This document shows, piece after piece, positions 32,458-42,399 of a DNA stretch of 64,000 nucleotides. The stretch is from Takakia lepidozioides. Taxonomy: Eukaryota; Streptophyta; Takakiopsida; Takakiales; Takakiaceae. The notes under the pieces are model-generated. The model saw only the letters and a list, made by a program, of their open reading frames with translations, was not told the DNA's origin and ran no database searches. Position 1 is the stretch's first letter, and each line of letters begins with the position of its first letter. The stretch covers positions 54,018,042 through 54,082,041 of the forward strand of contig CM060734.1 in the NCBI GenBank assembly GCA_030704615.1, given 5' to 3'. The translations under genes were made by a program, and so were the position numbers.

Positions 32458-35400
32458 TGCTGCAACCTCTTGAGCAGTACTCCCTACCTGCTCAGTCAAT
32501 GACAAGGCCTCATCCTGCCCCATCATCTCATCCTTGAGGACCTCCTCAACTCGAGAAGAATCCCCAACCTCATCCATCACAGCCGCCTTGGCTGCCAACT
32601 CCCTCTGAACCTCGAGCACCTCCCACGTGTGCCATGGATGCATGCACCCCGTGGTCCTCATATGCTCGCCCCCACTCACTGCCTGTACCGTCTCGGTAGG
32701 CAGAGAGACCATTGAGGGAAGTGTATTCCGCACTCTGCGTTGCTCAGCTAGAGCCAAGCTGATAATCCAGGTCAAGCAATTGAGATCCATTGCTTGCCCC
32801 AACACTTGACGACGTGATGCCTCAGAAAGAGACGACACCGCCGTGGTACCAGTGGTAAAACCCATTGCCCGCTCACGCTCGTCAGCATTAGGCTCCACTA
32901 ACTGCTGCAACTGAGCATCCCACAGGAGGCCAGGTCCACTATCCCGGAAAGCATGCGATCCTGGGAAGCTGAGCAGTGTAGGTAATGCTGCTCGTGGTTG
33001 ACCCACCTTGTTGACCACTGCCAAAGGCGAACGGTCATCGTGTCTCACACGTTGAGACTGCCTCCCTGTGTCCAGAATGTTATCCACTGTGAGATGTGCT
33101 GGCCGCTGCACCCCATCAAATGCACGCTTGAGCAGTGCGGGTGGCATCATGTTAGTCCACCATAGCCGTGGACGATGAGCCCGTGACCCCACTGTAGCTG
33201 CATCTAGCAACACTGCTGACCCAAGCCACGACCGGACTTGATGCACACTGGCCATCACCCTGGCCCGAGAATCGCCCATCAGTGGCACATTCTCCAAGAT
33301 GTATGCTGGAGATACAGCTTGATGAAGCTGCAAGTGGCGCAAAACCCGCACCATCTCCCAAAACAGACCCGACCTCGAGTCTCGCAATCCATTGCCATGC
33401 CCGGCTGATGAATGCCCTTGGCAGGGCCAACCTGCCACTACCAGATCAATGGAGCCAACCCGCTCCAAATCCTGCGCCCCCAGCAACGAAATGTCTGCTG
33501 GCAAGGCCTGCTGATATCCACGAATTGCAGACACCGACAACAACTCAGGGTACCGCTGCACCAACTGAGCAACATGGCGAAGTGAAACGCGTCGTGCAGT
33601 CTCATCCCTCTCCACATACAGGTAACGCCGAACTCGTACACCTGCCTGTAACACAGCAGCCAATCCGGTGCTGATCCCGCCAAACAAGTCCAGAAGACAA
33701 ATGCCTTCATCCGGAGACTGCCACACAATAGGTGTGGTGTCCAATGGAGACAATTGAGGTGGTCCTGGTGCAATCCCCACACTCTCCTCCTCTCCTGACG
33801 GTACAAAAGCCTCCACCCAGGCTTGTTGCACCCGTCGATCAGCATCCCGCTGCAAATCCTTGCTCGTGCCCCACAATGGAGTCTGAGCAACCATGGTAGG
33901 CAACTCCGCCATACCATACATGTCATCCTGCTCTCCCGGAGGTGGTACATCCTCTGAATGAGCATTGCCCTCAAGCAACTCTCTAGGCCAACTCACTGCC
34001 GCTGTGAATGCTGCTAGTGTCGGCATCTTGCCTCGCTGGGCAACCGCAACTCCTCCTATGAACGTCACAGGGAGCTGCACACGCCGGCCCTCCCCTGACT
34101 GCCATGCAGGCCTATAGGAAGCTGACTCCTCCCAAAAATCCAGGGTGAAGCCCATGGGGTACAACACTGCCCCACCAACCAGGACATCGTATGAGACTGC
34201 GTCTGTCACAATGGCCTTGGCTCGCATCACTGAGCCATCTGTAGGGTGATCCGGCCGTAGTCTGATAGCCAACTCATGCCGTGTCATGCCCCGAGCCTGC
34301 TCCGATCCTCCCAGAGACGTCTGTATCTGGAAAGGACAAGGCTCCATATCCGCCTCCGTGAGGCCCAAGCCTGCAATAGCAGCTCTGCCCAGCATCAGTG
34401 GCTGAGCTCCCGAGTCCAACAAGACTCGCAGTGGCCGGTACCTCTTGCCTGCCGGTCCACTCAAACAGAAAATGCCATCCTGGTTGTCTAACATGACAAC
34501 TCCAGGTGTCACCATGGCGCGCTCAATGGCTGGCCTAGCTGGCAGCTCCATCAACCTGGCAGCTGCAGCTTGCCATGGCGCCGCCGTGGCAGTCTTGACC
34601 CTCAAATCCGAGGATCCCTCCGGCACTACACCTCCCACTATCTCCGCAGAAGATGAAGTAACCTCCCCACTCTCACAGAGTGTAGCTGCCAGCCTGAACA
34701 CCTCAGCTGGTCTTATCCCCGGCGTCGCAATCATGGTAGCCGAGAACAATGGAGCCTGGCACACAGATGTGGCCGCTCCTAGCAGCACACTAGCTGCCGT
34801 AGCCTTGGCAACACTAGGTAGTGGTGCTACCCGTGTAGCTCTCCCCAATGGCATAGTAACCTCCGCCTCGGTAACAGTCGGGCGAGAACTAGGTGCCATG
34901 GATGGCGTCGACACTGTCTCCGCCAATGTGAATGACTGAGGAAGCCTAGCCTGACGGCTTGCCTCCCCACGCTGTGGATCCAACTCCACCTCTGCACCTC
35001 GTGGCTCAGGAACTCGTGCTGCTCCTCGAGTCACGGCTGCAGCAGACTCCACCTGCACTAGTGGTAGTGCTGCTCCACACATGAATCCCATGCCTCCCAT
35101 ATCTCCTCCCTCAGGAGCAGGAGGTGGACCATCCGGCCTTAGAGCCGGTACCACCTGAGCTGTAGCCATGGCAGCGAGCCTCTGCTCTAGCTGCTGAAGC
35201 CGGTTGGCCATGCCTTGGTCAACACCCTGACCTCCGCGTCCTTGGCCACGTTGAGCTTGCCCTTGGCCTGCACCTCGTGGCTGGCCACCTCGTCCTCTCT
35301 GGGCTGCTCCACCTCGCCCCCGGCCACCATTGTTCCCTTGGAACTGGCCTGGGCGCAACTCAGGATGCAAACCATAACACTGAGCCTCTCCATGCCCGTG

Positions 35401-35535
35401 TTTGCCACAATGCCCACACTGCAACTGTGCAGGCTGTGCATGTGCCGGCCCTTTGCCTCCCTCTGGGACAATCCTTCTTGACATGGGGTCCTCCACATGT
35501 CCAGCACACCACATCCGCCCGTTGTTGGCCAGCAA
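32458..35535 (-). CDS. Pol part 1: zinc knuckle, protease and DNMT3-like cytosine-5 DNA methyltransferase
   Basis: About 1,026 codons; the 5' limit of the frame (35535) has no ATG, so it is probably expressed as a gag fusion. Residues ~39-55: CCHC knuckle CGHCGKHGHGEAQC. Residues ~68-105: an RGG-rich, RNA-binding-like segment. Near residue 374: protease DSGAQ. Residues ~605-925: a C5-methyltransferase with motif I LLDLFGGISTGL (~615), the acidic SAM contact YVERDE, motif IV AGWPCQGHS with the catalytic cysteine at about residue 705 (33423-33421), motif VI YILENVPLMG, motif VIII GSRAHRPRLWWTN, motif IX around ALPTL and motif X GQAMDLNCLTWI. Motif order is I-IV-VI-VIII-IX-X, as in DNMT3 and not the rearranged order of plant DRM. 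The tail (~930-1026) is helical and acidic and ends EVAA-UAG. All key catalytic residues are present. Its likely role is methylating cDNA or integrated DNA, by inference. Confidence 0.92.
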
Positions 35536-36627
35536 ATGAAGGGAGAGACCCCTGCATCTGAGGTCCTCTCTGCCCTTCCCTGAGCTTCACCTGAGCCCCC
35601 TTGTTGCCTTGAGCACGTTGAGGTAGTGGTTGGCTAGGAGCACCACTACCCCGTGGTGTCTCCTTAGCAAATCCCACCATGACCACTCGTTCCTCCACCA
35701 TGTTGAGCTCTATCCGCTCTGCCAGCAAAAACACATTTGCTAAGGTGGGTTGGGCCGCTTGTAGGAGAGTTGCATCCCGCACCCTTCTCCTCAGCTCCTT
35801 GTCCAATATCCCATACCAGAATTGGACTGCCTGAGCTTCCGTAACCCCTTGGGTTACATTTATCAAGCGCCTCATGCGAGTGAAAGCCTCCCTCAAGCTC
35901 TCGGTCGGCTTCCGTTGGAACTCTTGCAAGCTCCGCAACTTCTCTGTCCTCACCCCTTGGTAGTTCCCTCTCAACTCTTCGAAGAACTCCACAACAGGGT
36001 TGAAGGCAGGCACGGGTGCTAGTGCTGGTGCGGTAGTGGCTTGGGTGGACGTCGTAGCTACTGTACCACCAGTCCCACTGCTGCTTGCTGAAGCTGCCGG
36101 TGCAGCGGCAGGTGTAGCCACTGCCCTCGTGGCTCTAGTGCCCCTAGTGATGGAGACATAGTCGGGTGACCAGTACATCCTCCACTCCTCGATCTCAACC
36201 TCATGCCCCCGCCTGAACTCATGGTAATCATCCATAGGCGGCCCCTCAAGGTGCTGAAACAGCCCTTCCATGCCATGAACGGCGTAAATAGTTGTGGATT
36301 GCGCATTTGCTGCAAATCACACCAACTATCAAACTCTTGGATAAAATCATCCAACTCAATGGTGCCCACCGCCCCAGAGTACCTTCGTGGCCCCTTGGTA
36401 GCTCCATACATCTCCTCCATTGTGTCCCACAACAATGGCAAAGAAACAACTTGCACCGCCGGTATGAGCCCTCCTGATTCACAATCCGAATCAGAACCTT
36501 CCGTGGAAGACACAGGAGGTGAAGGTGGCCTAAACCGCACACCTCGTCTCGTGTACCCACTAGTATCGCTAGTGCTCGAACCGGCACTGTCCCCAGCAAC
36601 TAGTGGCACCTCCGTGTTGACACTCAA
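35360..36627 (-). CDS. Gag of the methyltransferase element (two overlapping frames)
   Basis: The N-terminal frame (36627-36058) is Ser/Pro-rich, with LDDFIQEFDSWCDLQQ near the capsid start. After an apparent shift near 36265 the frame 36271-35360 continues with LEGPPMDDYHEF, an Ala/Thr-rich linker, a retrotransposon gag capsid core (FFEELRGNYQG, LREAFTRMRRLINV, QFWYGIL) and a CCHC-like knuckle CWTCGGPHVKKDC. The next knuckle lies in the pol frame, so a +1 shift (or an indel) is needed between 35470 and 35420. The first frame has no ATG: the upstream stop is TAG at 36648-36646 and the first in-frame ATG is at 36420, past the N-terminus. Either non-AUG initiation, splicing or mutation applies. 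Confidence 0.8.
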
Positions 36628-37339
36628 CCGGTCATGAACATGTCCCTAACCCCCTCTTCACAAGGTAACCGGGTAGAGAACCTGTTGCGGCTTATGGTTT
36701 GGAATACTAAGTTCCTAACATAGCCTACACCTGTACCTGCATCCACCGCAAGCACTCCTATGGTTGGCTGGTCATCACCTCCAACCTCACCACAGGAGAA
36801 ACAATGATGGTCTGGCTGGTCATCACCCCAGCCTCACCATCGACAGCATGCTCTAGGACTGGCCGGTGATCAAATCCGGACCAATCACCTATAAAAACAA
36901 GCGCCCACACAAAACTAGCATGGCGCACAGTCAAGCATGCAGGTATGGAGGGGATCCAAACACAAGAAATCAGATCGACAACTCCCCCACACCAAAAACA
37001 ACTCCACGGTGTTGCTCCTGCAAGGACACCCCAGCCCAAACCCGGACTGACTCTTGCCTCCACCTACGGAAAGGTCTTGGCCTAATGAGAGGGTGGAAAC
37101 TACGAGGAAGAGAAGCTAAAGCAATGCCTAACCCCAGCATGCTCTCATCCCAACACTCTGCCTCTCCTCTCTACCCTCACTTGCATGACCATGGGAATAT
37201 CATGAAGATACTCCTCAAACCGCCCTCCACGAGCTTCAAAATTGGCCTTCCAGACCACATGCCAGTCCTTAGGCAGTACACCAGTGCCTCCATGAGTCAG
37301 CACAGGTCAACACGGTCCACCACAGACCAGCACAGGCCC

Positions 37340-38870
37340 ACACAGCTCACTGGTCACAGCCGTCACAGTCCCACAGGCCACTGGGCACAGCCTGTCGCAG
37401 CCCCTCACAGCCTGTCACAGCCTCAAAGGCCTCAGGCACGGCGTGTCACAGCCCCTCACAGCCCGTCACAGCCCCAAGGCCATGGGCACGGCCTGTCACA
37501 GCCCCTCACAGCCCGTCACAGCCCCAAAGGCCTCAGGCACGGCCTGTCACAGCCCGTCACAGCCCCAAAGGCCTCAGGCATGGCCTGTCACAGCCCCTCA
37601 CAGCCTCAAAGGCCTCAGGCACGGCCTGTCACAGCCCCTCACAGCCCGTCACAGCCCCAAAGGCCATGGGCACGGCCTGTCACAGCCCCTCACAGCCCGT
37701 CACAGCCTCACAGGCACAGGGCACAGCCGTCAGAGCCTGTCACAGCCTGTCACAGCTTGCCACAGCCCGTCACAGCCCGTCACAGCCTCAAAGGCCTCAG
37801 GCACGGCCTGTCACAGCCCCTCACAGCCCGTCACAGCCTCAAAGGCCTCAGGCACGGCCTGTCACAGCCCCTCACAGCCCCTCACAGCCTCAAAGGCCTC
37901 AGGAACGGCCTGTCACAGCCCCTCACAGCCCGTCACAGCCCCAAAGGCCATGGGCACGGCCTGTCACAGCCCCTCACAGCCGTCACAGCCCCAAAGGCCT
38001 CAGGCACGGCCTGTCACAGCCCGTCACAGCCCCACAGGCCTCAGGGCACAGCCTGTCACAGCCCCGCACAGCCCGTCACAGCCCCAAAGGCCACTGGGCA
38101 CAGCCTGTCACAGCCTGACACAGCCCGTCACAGCCCCACAGGGCACAGGGCACAGCCCATCACAGCCTGTCACAGCCCATCACAGCCCATCACAGCCTGT
38201 CACAGCCCGTCACAGCCCACAGGCCAGAGGGCACAGCCTGTCACAGCCCATCACAGCCCATCACAGCTCCACAGGGCACAGGGCACAGCCTGTCACAGCC
38301 CATCACAGCCTGTCACAGCTTGCCACAGCCTGTCACAGCCCGTCACAGCCCCACAGGCCAGAGGGCACAGCCTGTCACAGCCCATCACAGCCCATCACAG
38401 CTCCACAGGGCACAGGGCACAGCCTGTCACAGCCCATCACAGCCCATCACAGCCTGTCACAGCTTGCCACAGCCCATCACAGCCCGTCACAGCCCCACAG
38501 GCCACTGGGCACAGCCCGTCACAGCCCGTCACAGCCCCACAGGGCACAGGGCACAGCCTGTCACAGCCCCTCACAGCCCGTCACAGCCCCAAAGGCCTCA
38601 GGCACGGCCTGTCACACCCCTCACAGCCCGTCACAGCCATCAAAGGCCTCAGGCACGGCCTGTCACAGCCCCTCCACAGCCCCTCACAGCCTCAAAGGCC
38701 TCAGGCACGCCTGTCACAGCCCCTCACAGCTCGCCACAGCCTGACACAGCCCGTCACAGCCCCACAGGGCACAGGGCACAGCCTGTCACAGCTCGCCACA
38801 GCCTGTCACAGCCCCTCATAGCCCATCACAGCTTGCCACAGCCTGTCACAGCCCCACACATGGCCGCTCT
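37340..38870 (-). repeat. 10-bp minisatellite in the retroelement leader
   Basis: About 1.5 kb of a 10-bp unit, + strand CACAGCCCGT with variants at the last three positions, interrupted by ~25-bp blocks (caaaggcctcaggcacggcctg, cacagggcacagggcacagcc). In the element's sense strand it is G-rich (ACGGGCTGTG). It lies between PBS and gag. One + frame is open for 651 codons and others for hundreds only because the repeat lacks stops; I do not regard these as genes. Flanks 36640-37340 and 38880-39330 are ordinary leader sequence without an ORF. Confidence 0.9.
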
Positions 38871-39339
38871 GGCAGTTTAGCCATTTCTCCAAGGGGTTTA
38901 GCCACGCCAAGCTAGGATTTGTGTCTCTTGGACTCTAGGCTTCTTTCCACCGAGCTATGGTGGCTGTGAGGAAATCAGCAAGGTATCCTTGCTCTTTCGG
39001 CTCCCACACACCACCATAGTAGCCCTAAGCCATGAGGTGGTTGCCACAAACCAAGCCTTCTTTCTCACTTAGCCTCCCCAAACACGCCACTAAACTCAAT
39101 GGCAAACAACCAAGCCCTGCTGGTTCCCAGCCCTTGTGAGCACTCATTCAAGCACTCTCATTGGCCATAACATCTGTCTTAGAGCCTATTCCAGCCCTCT
39201 ACACCTGTTGCTTCAAGAGTTGCGCTCCCTTCAAGCTTGAAGTTGAAACCCCAACTCACATAGGCCCTACAAGTGCTTTTCTTTCACTCCAAGTGGAAAC
39301 CAGCCCTAGACCTTCCGTTCTAGCTCTCTAAGGCTTGAA

Positions 39340-39720
39340 AACAAGAGCCTCAATGGGCTGAAGGCATGCTCCACACATGCCCCACTCTCACCATAAGAGA
39401 ATCAGCTCCTTTGCTTCATTTCTTGCACCCACAAACCTGAAAAATACAAGCTTCAGCAGGCTGAAAGCATGCTCTACATGCCCTACAGGGAAACCAGCCC
39501 CTTCCTTCCTTCCTTGCACTCCCACACCTGAAAGTGCAAGCCTTCACCAGGCTGATAGCATGCTCCACACATGCATTGCCCTCACATAAGGGAAGTCAGC
39601 CCTTCCCTCTTCCTTGCTTGCCCTCCAAGCTTGAAGATGGAAGCTTCAATGAGCTGAATACATGCTCCACACATGCAACCTCTTCACACAAGAGATATCA
39701 GCCCCCTATCTTGGCTCCTT
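39340..39720 (-). repeat. Degenerate ~80-bp repeats in the retroelement leader
   Basis: Four units with a common core (aagcttcaaggctgaa.gcatgctccacacatgc.c..ca.ataaggaaatcagcccc) near 39340, 39445, 39535 and 39635. Units have drifted by indels. No coding potential is evident. They lie between the PBS and the 10-bp minisatellite. Confidence 0.5.
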
Positions 39721-40347
39721 GGCTCCTTGATGCTCTCTAAGACAAGACTAAGCACTCCATAGCCTTTGCCAAGCTCCTGAAACCCTAAGGCTTACATTTC
39801 CAGCCACAAGACACTTCTCTTGTGGTGCAAGAGCTCTTCTTCCAAGCTCTGTAACCCTAGGTGCACATTCCATGGCCTTGCCGCACCTCTTAGCTCCTGT
39901 TCCAGCCCTGCTCTGCCATGACAAGAGCCCTCTCAATGCTGAAGCTCGAGATTGAAACCCAATCTCACCATACTCCACAAAGTGCACTGATTTGCCCCAA
40001 GCCAAATCAGCCCTTTCGCTTGGTCTTGCAATCCTTCACACAGTGACAGCTCGCATTCCCAAGTCCAGTTCTCAGCTTTGCCACCAAAGCCACTATAACC
40101 TGCTCTTGACTGGTCCTCTTCCCAATCGTGCTTGCTCATGCATGTACACAATCTGAAACCATCAAGGTGCTCTGGAATTACCTACAGTATGGTGCTTTCA
40201 TCTCTGAAGCTGAAGATCGAATGCCAAGGTTACCACCTCGTAACCCACATCGCCTCCGCTTCTAACAACCAAGAGTTCCACGGTGCTCCTTGCATAACAA
40301 CTTGGTTTCTCTCATTCTCAAGCAAAAACCACAAGTGCTACAACTAA

Positions 40348-40374
40348 CTCGTATCTAGCACTCATAGATACGAG
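40348..40374 (-). promoter_or_regulatory. Perfect stem-loop abutting the PBS
   Basis: CTCGTATCTA (40348-40357), loop GCACTCA, then TAGATACGAG (40365-40374): a perfect 10-bp stem directly adjoining the PBS at 40375. It could position the self-priming complex or serve in packaging. Confidence 0.7.
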
Positions 40375-40389
40375 CTCATCTTTCTCGAG
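40375..40389 (-). promoter_or_regulatory. Self-complementary primer-binding site
   Basis: Sense CTCGAGAAAGATGAG, directly after the LTR end TTTATCA. It is a perfect 15-nt complement of sense CTCATCTTTCTCGAG at 40569-40555 inside the LTR. No tRNA-type PBS (such as TGGTATCAGAGC) is present here. This is the arrangement of Tf1-type self-priming, where the 5' end of the transcript primes its own reverse transcription. Confidence 0.75.
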
Positions 40390-40716
40390 TGATAAAGAAG
40401 AAGAATACAAGCACAAGCTCATGCGAGCTCACAAAGCTGAAGCATAAACTCATGCATATATAACCTCATCACTCAAATACAAGTCAAGCCAAGTGCACCC
40501 CACGCCATGGGGAATCCACACTACGGCGCCATAGCTAGGCGCGGTGAGGCTCAACTCGAGAAAGATGAGCCTCCCGCGCTTGCCGTGAAGATAACCACTC
40601 CAGGGCCTAAATCTGCCTTGACCCCTGGATTGACACTTGGGCCAATCCCAAATGTCAATATGTAAAAGCTAGCTATTTCCTAGCTAGTTTCACACTAGTG
40701 GTAAAATAACTTGACA
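40390..40716 (-). repeat. 5' LTR, block B only (U3 block missing)
   Basis: 327 bp, identical to 28543-28869. Sense start TGTCAAG, end CTTTATCA. The U3 block that precedes B in the full 3' LTR is absent; the sequence jumps straight to a run of six Gs and foreign DNA. The breakpoint coincides with the GACA-GC-TGTC palindrome of the full LTR. Confidence 0.9.
40546..40573 (-). promoter_or_regulatory. LTR stem-loop exposing the self-primer
   Basis: GAGGCTCA (40546-40553) and TGAGCCTC (40566-40573) form an 8-bp stem around a 12-nt loop. The loop and 3' arm contain the 15 nt complementary to the PBS. If the transcript starts near the outer arm, as in Tf1, these would be the first bases of R. No canonical TATA box is seen upstream. 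Confidence 0.6.
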
Positions 40717-40722
40717 GGGGGG

Positions 40723-41195
40723 TTAAAAATACCCCATCCTGTGCACGCACGTGGCTAGTACATGTTGGCTGGGGTGTACCCCCCAGGTGTGGGATGCTTA
40801 GTTGCAGCAGTTAGTGGAGCTTAATGCTAACGAGCATGAGCGGGCGATGGGTTTTTCCACTGGGACCACGGGGGTGTCGTCTCTCTCTGAAGCATCACGT
40901 CGTCAGATGTTGGGGCAAGCAATGGATCTCAATTGCTTGACCTGGATTATCAGCTTGGCTATGGTTGAGCAACGCAGAGTGCGGAATACACTTCCTTCGA
41001 TTGTCTCTCTGCCTATCGAGACAGTATAGGCAGTGAGTGAGGACGAGCATGTGAGGACCACGGGGTGCAGACATCTATGGCACATGTGGGACGTGCTCGA
41101 GGTTCATAAGGAGTTGGCAGCCAAGGCGGCGGTGATGGATGAGGTTGGGGAGTCTTCTTGGATTGAGGAGTGTAGTGTGAATGCAGGGGAGTGAC
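40723..41195 (+). pseudogene. Relic of a related methyltransferase retroelement (motif IX-X end)
   Basis: On the + strand from about 40802 the translation matches the end of the methyltransferase and following tail of the main element: QQLVELNANEHERAMGFSTGTT, SSLSEASRRQMLGQAMDLNCLTWIISLA and RRVRNTLPSIVSLPIETV, then an in-frame TAG, then AVSEDEHVRTTGCRH and ELAAKAAVMDEVGES. It is clearly diverged from the main copy and in opposite orientation, so it belongs to a separate insertion. It is truncated on both sides. The main element landed about 80 bp away. Confidence 0.85.
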
Positions 41196-41317
41196 ATTGA
41201 AATTTTTGTTTTTACTCATTGAGATTCTGCATTTCTACAAAGGAAGGGCCCTGGTACCAATGTGAAAATAGGTTGAGTTGTCCCTGCAATTTATTCCATA
41301 CATGTTTCTAAGTTACA

Positions 41318-42300
41318 TCATGGGAAAGGGTGAAAAAAAATGTGGGGTGAGGCTACCCTCTGCCCCAAGTTGTTCAATGGTCTCGCCGTCCACATTCTCG
41401 CCCAGTGCCTGTCTCTAATCCTCCCCAGAAAGTGCAGTAAGATCCCTTGTTCTGACAGCAATTTAGAGTGATCCTTAATGATGTTCATGTCGAGACTTAA
41501 AATTGGTTGATCTTCCGAGGATTTTGCAGCAACCTCGCTCCAGGTCTCAAGCTGTCTGTTCGGGGGAGAAGAGTATGGGACTGCACCAAGCAGACCAGGG
41601 CCACCAACCCTTCCAAAGTTACCGCTTCTTCTCCTTTCTCTCTGAGCCTTATTAGGACGGGAGTTGTTTATGGGAGGGCTACCAAAGACTGCATTGACCG
41701 GAGCCATGATGGGTAGCGCTAAAAGCATTGAATGGGAGGCTATGACCAGCCTTGAGGACCAAAGCAAGATGAATAAGGAAGAGGGAAGCAGATCAGGGCT
41801 GCCGACGGATAGCTGTTTTTGACGAAGAGAGAAGGCCGGTAGTTGCGATGACCGGGGAGGAGATTGTGAGCCCAAAGATGAAGCAAGAATAAGGAGAGAG
41901 TGGAGAGAAAGTGACCAGGGGCAGGAACTTATTTGCCTCTCAGGCATTCGAAGGACTCCCGCTAGCTGCAGAGTTAATGTCCGTGGCAGCGAGACAAAAG
42001 GAGCTCCAGAGGGCGGGAAGAGAAGCCAACCTCTCAATATCCATATAAAGCGAGCTCAATTTCCAAGAGAGGGGAGTGAAGGAGATAAGACAAAGCCATT
42101 GAAGAGCCATAGAGCGGGGAAAATCGCAGAAGATGGAGCGTTTTAGAGGGATGACACATCTAGGGCAAGCCGAGAGAGAAGATGTACGGGGAGGATGCAT
42201 TCGATGATGGAGAGAGGGTTCGGATGCTGCATTCGTTGCAAGCAGGGTGGGACTCGCAAATCGGCTAAGTCCCCAGCCTCTCACCGGAACTTGCGGAGCA
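41318..42300 (-). pseudogene. Possible LINE ORF1 / 5' region fragment
   Basis: A minus frame (42037-41318) reads through a basic stretch (NKAQRERRRSGNFGRVGG) to KSSEDQPILSLDMNIIKDHSKLL..GILLHFLGRIRDRHWARMW. That last segment has the layout of the DUF4283-type domain at the start of plant LINE ORF1 proteins (a lhFlGr.p....W pattern), by analogy only. It is cut off near 41335, and upstream sequence ends at a C16 run (42308-42323) near a plausible 5' end. Could instead be an unrelated ORF. Confidence 0.3.
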
Positions 42301-42307
42301 CATCGTC

Positions 42308-42323
42308 CCCCCCCCCCCCCCCC
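42308..42323 (+). repeat. Poly-C run (about 16)
   Basis: An uninterrupted C homopolymer at the edge of the LINE-like fragment. A poly-G run of about 12 occurs at about 43717-43728. Confidence 0.9.
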
Positions 42324-42399
42324 ATCCCCAATTTATACCCATATATTTTGTTAATGAAATTGATATATCTGAGTAATGATGAGTATATGAGTAATGATT

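Larger units (their letters stand above)
28363..40716 (-). mobile_element. Ty3/gypsy retroelement encoding a DNMT3-like DNA methyltransferase and a PHD finger
   Basis: A 12,354-bp element on the minus strand. In sense order: a partial LTR (40716-40390), self-complementary PBS (40389-40375), a 3.7-kb leader with a 10-bp minisatellite, gag, protease, cytosine-5 methyltransferase, an in-frame UAG, RT, RNase H, integrase, PHD finger, polypurine tract (29070-29062), a full LTR (29059-28543) and an extra U3 segment (28538-28363). The outer ends are TGTC..GACA on both sides and flank 5 Gs (28358-28362; 40717-40721), consistent with a 5-bp target duplication. The two 327-bp LTR 'B' segments are identical, and the two U3 copies differ only by a 12-bp repeat unit, so insertion was recent. 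ORF2 and ORF3 stay open over 6.2 kb. Only gag shows frame problems. The LTR layout is circularly permuted (see findings). Confidence 0.92.

Noticed and set aside
36866-38880. Long + strand ORFs (651, 433, 186 and 150 codons) of HSPSQPVTA-type repeats
   Set aside because: They exist because a 10-bp repeat without stops is open in every frame. They are antisense to the retroelement leader and have no domain.
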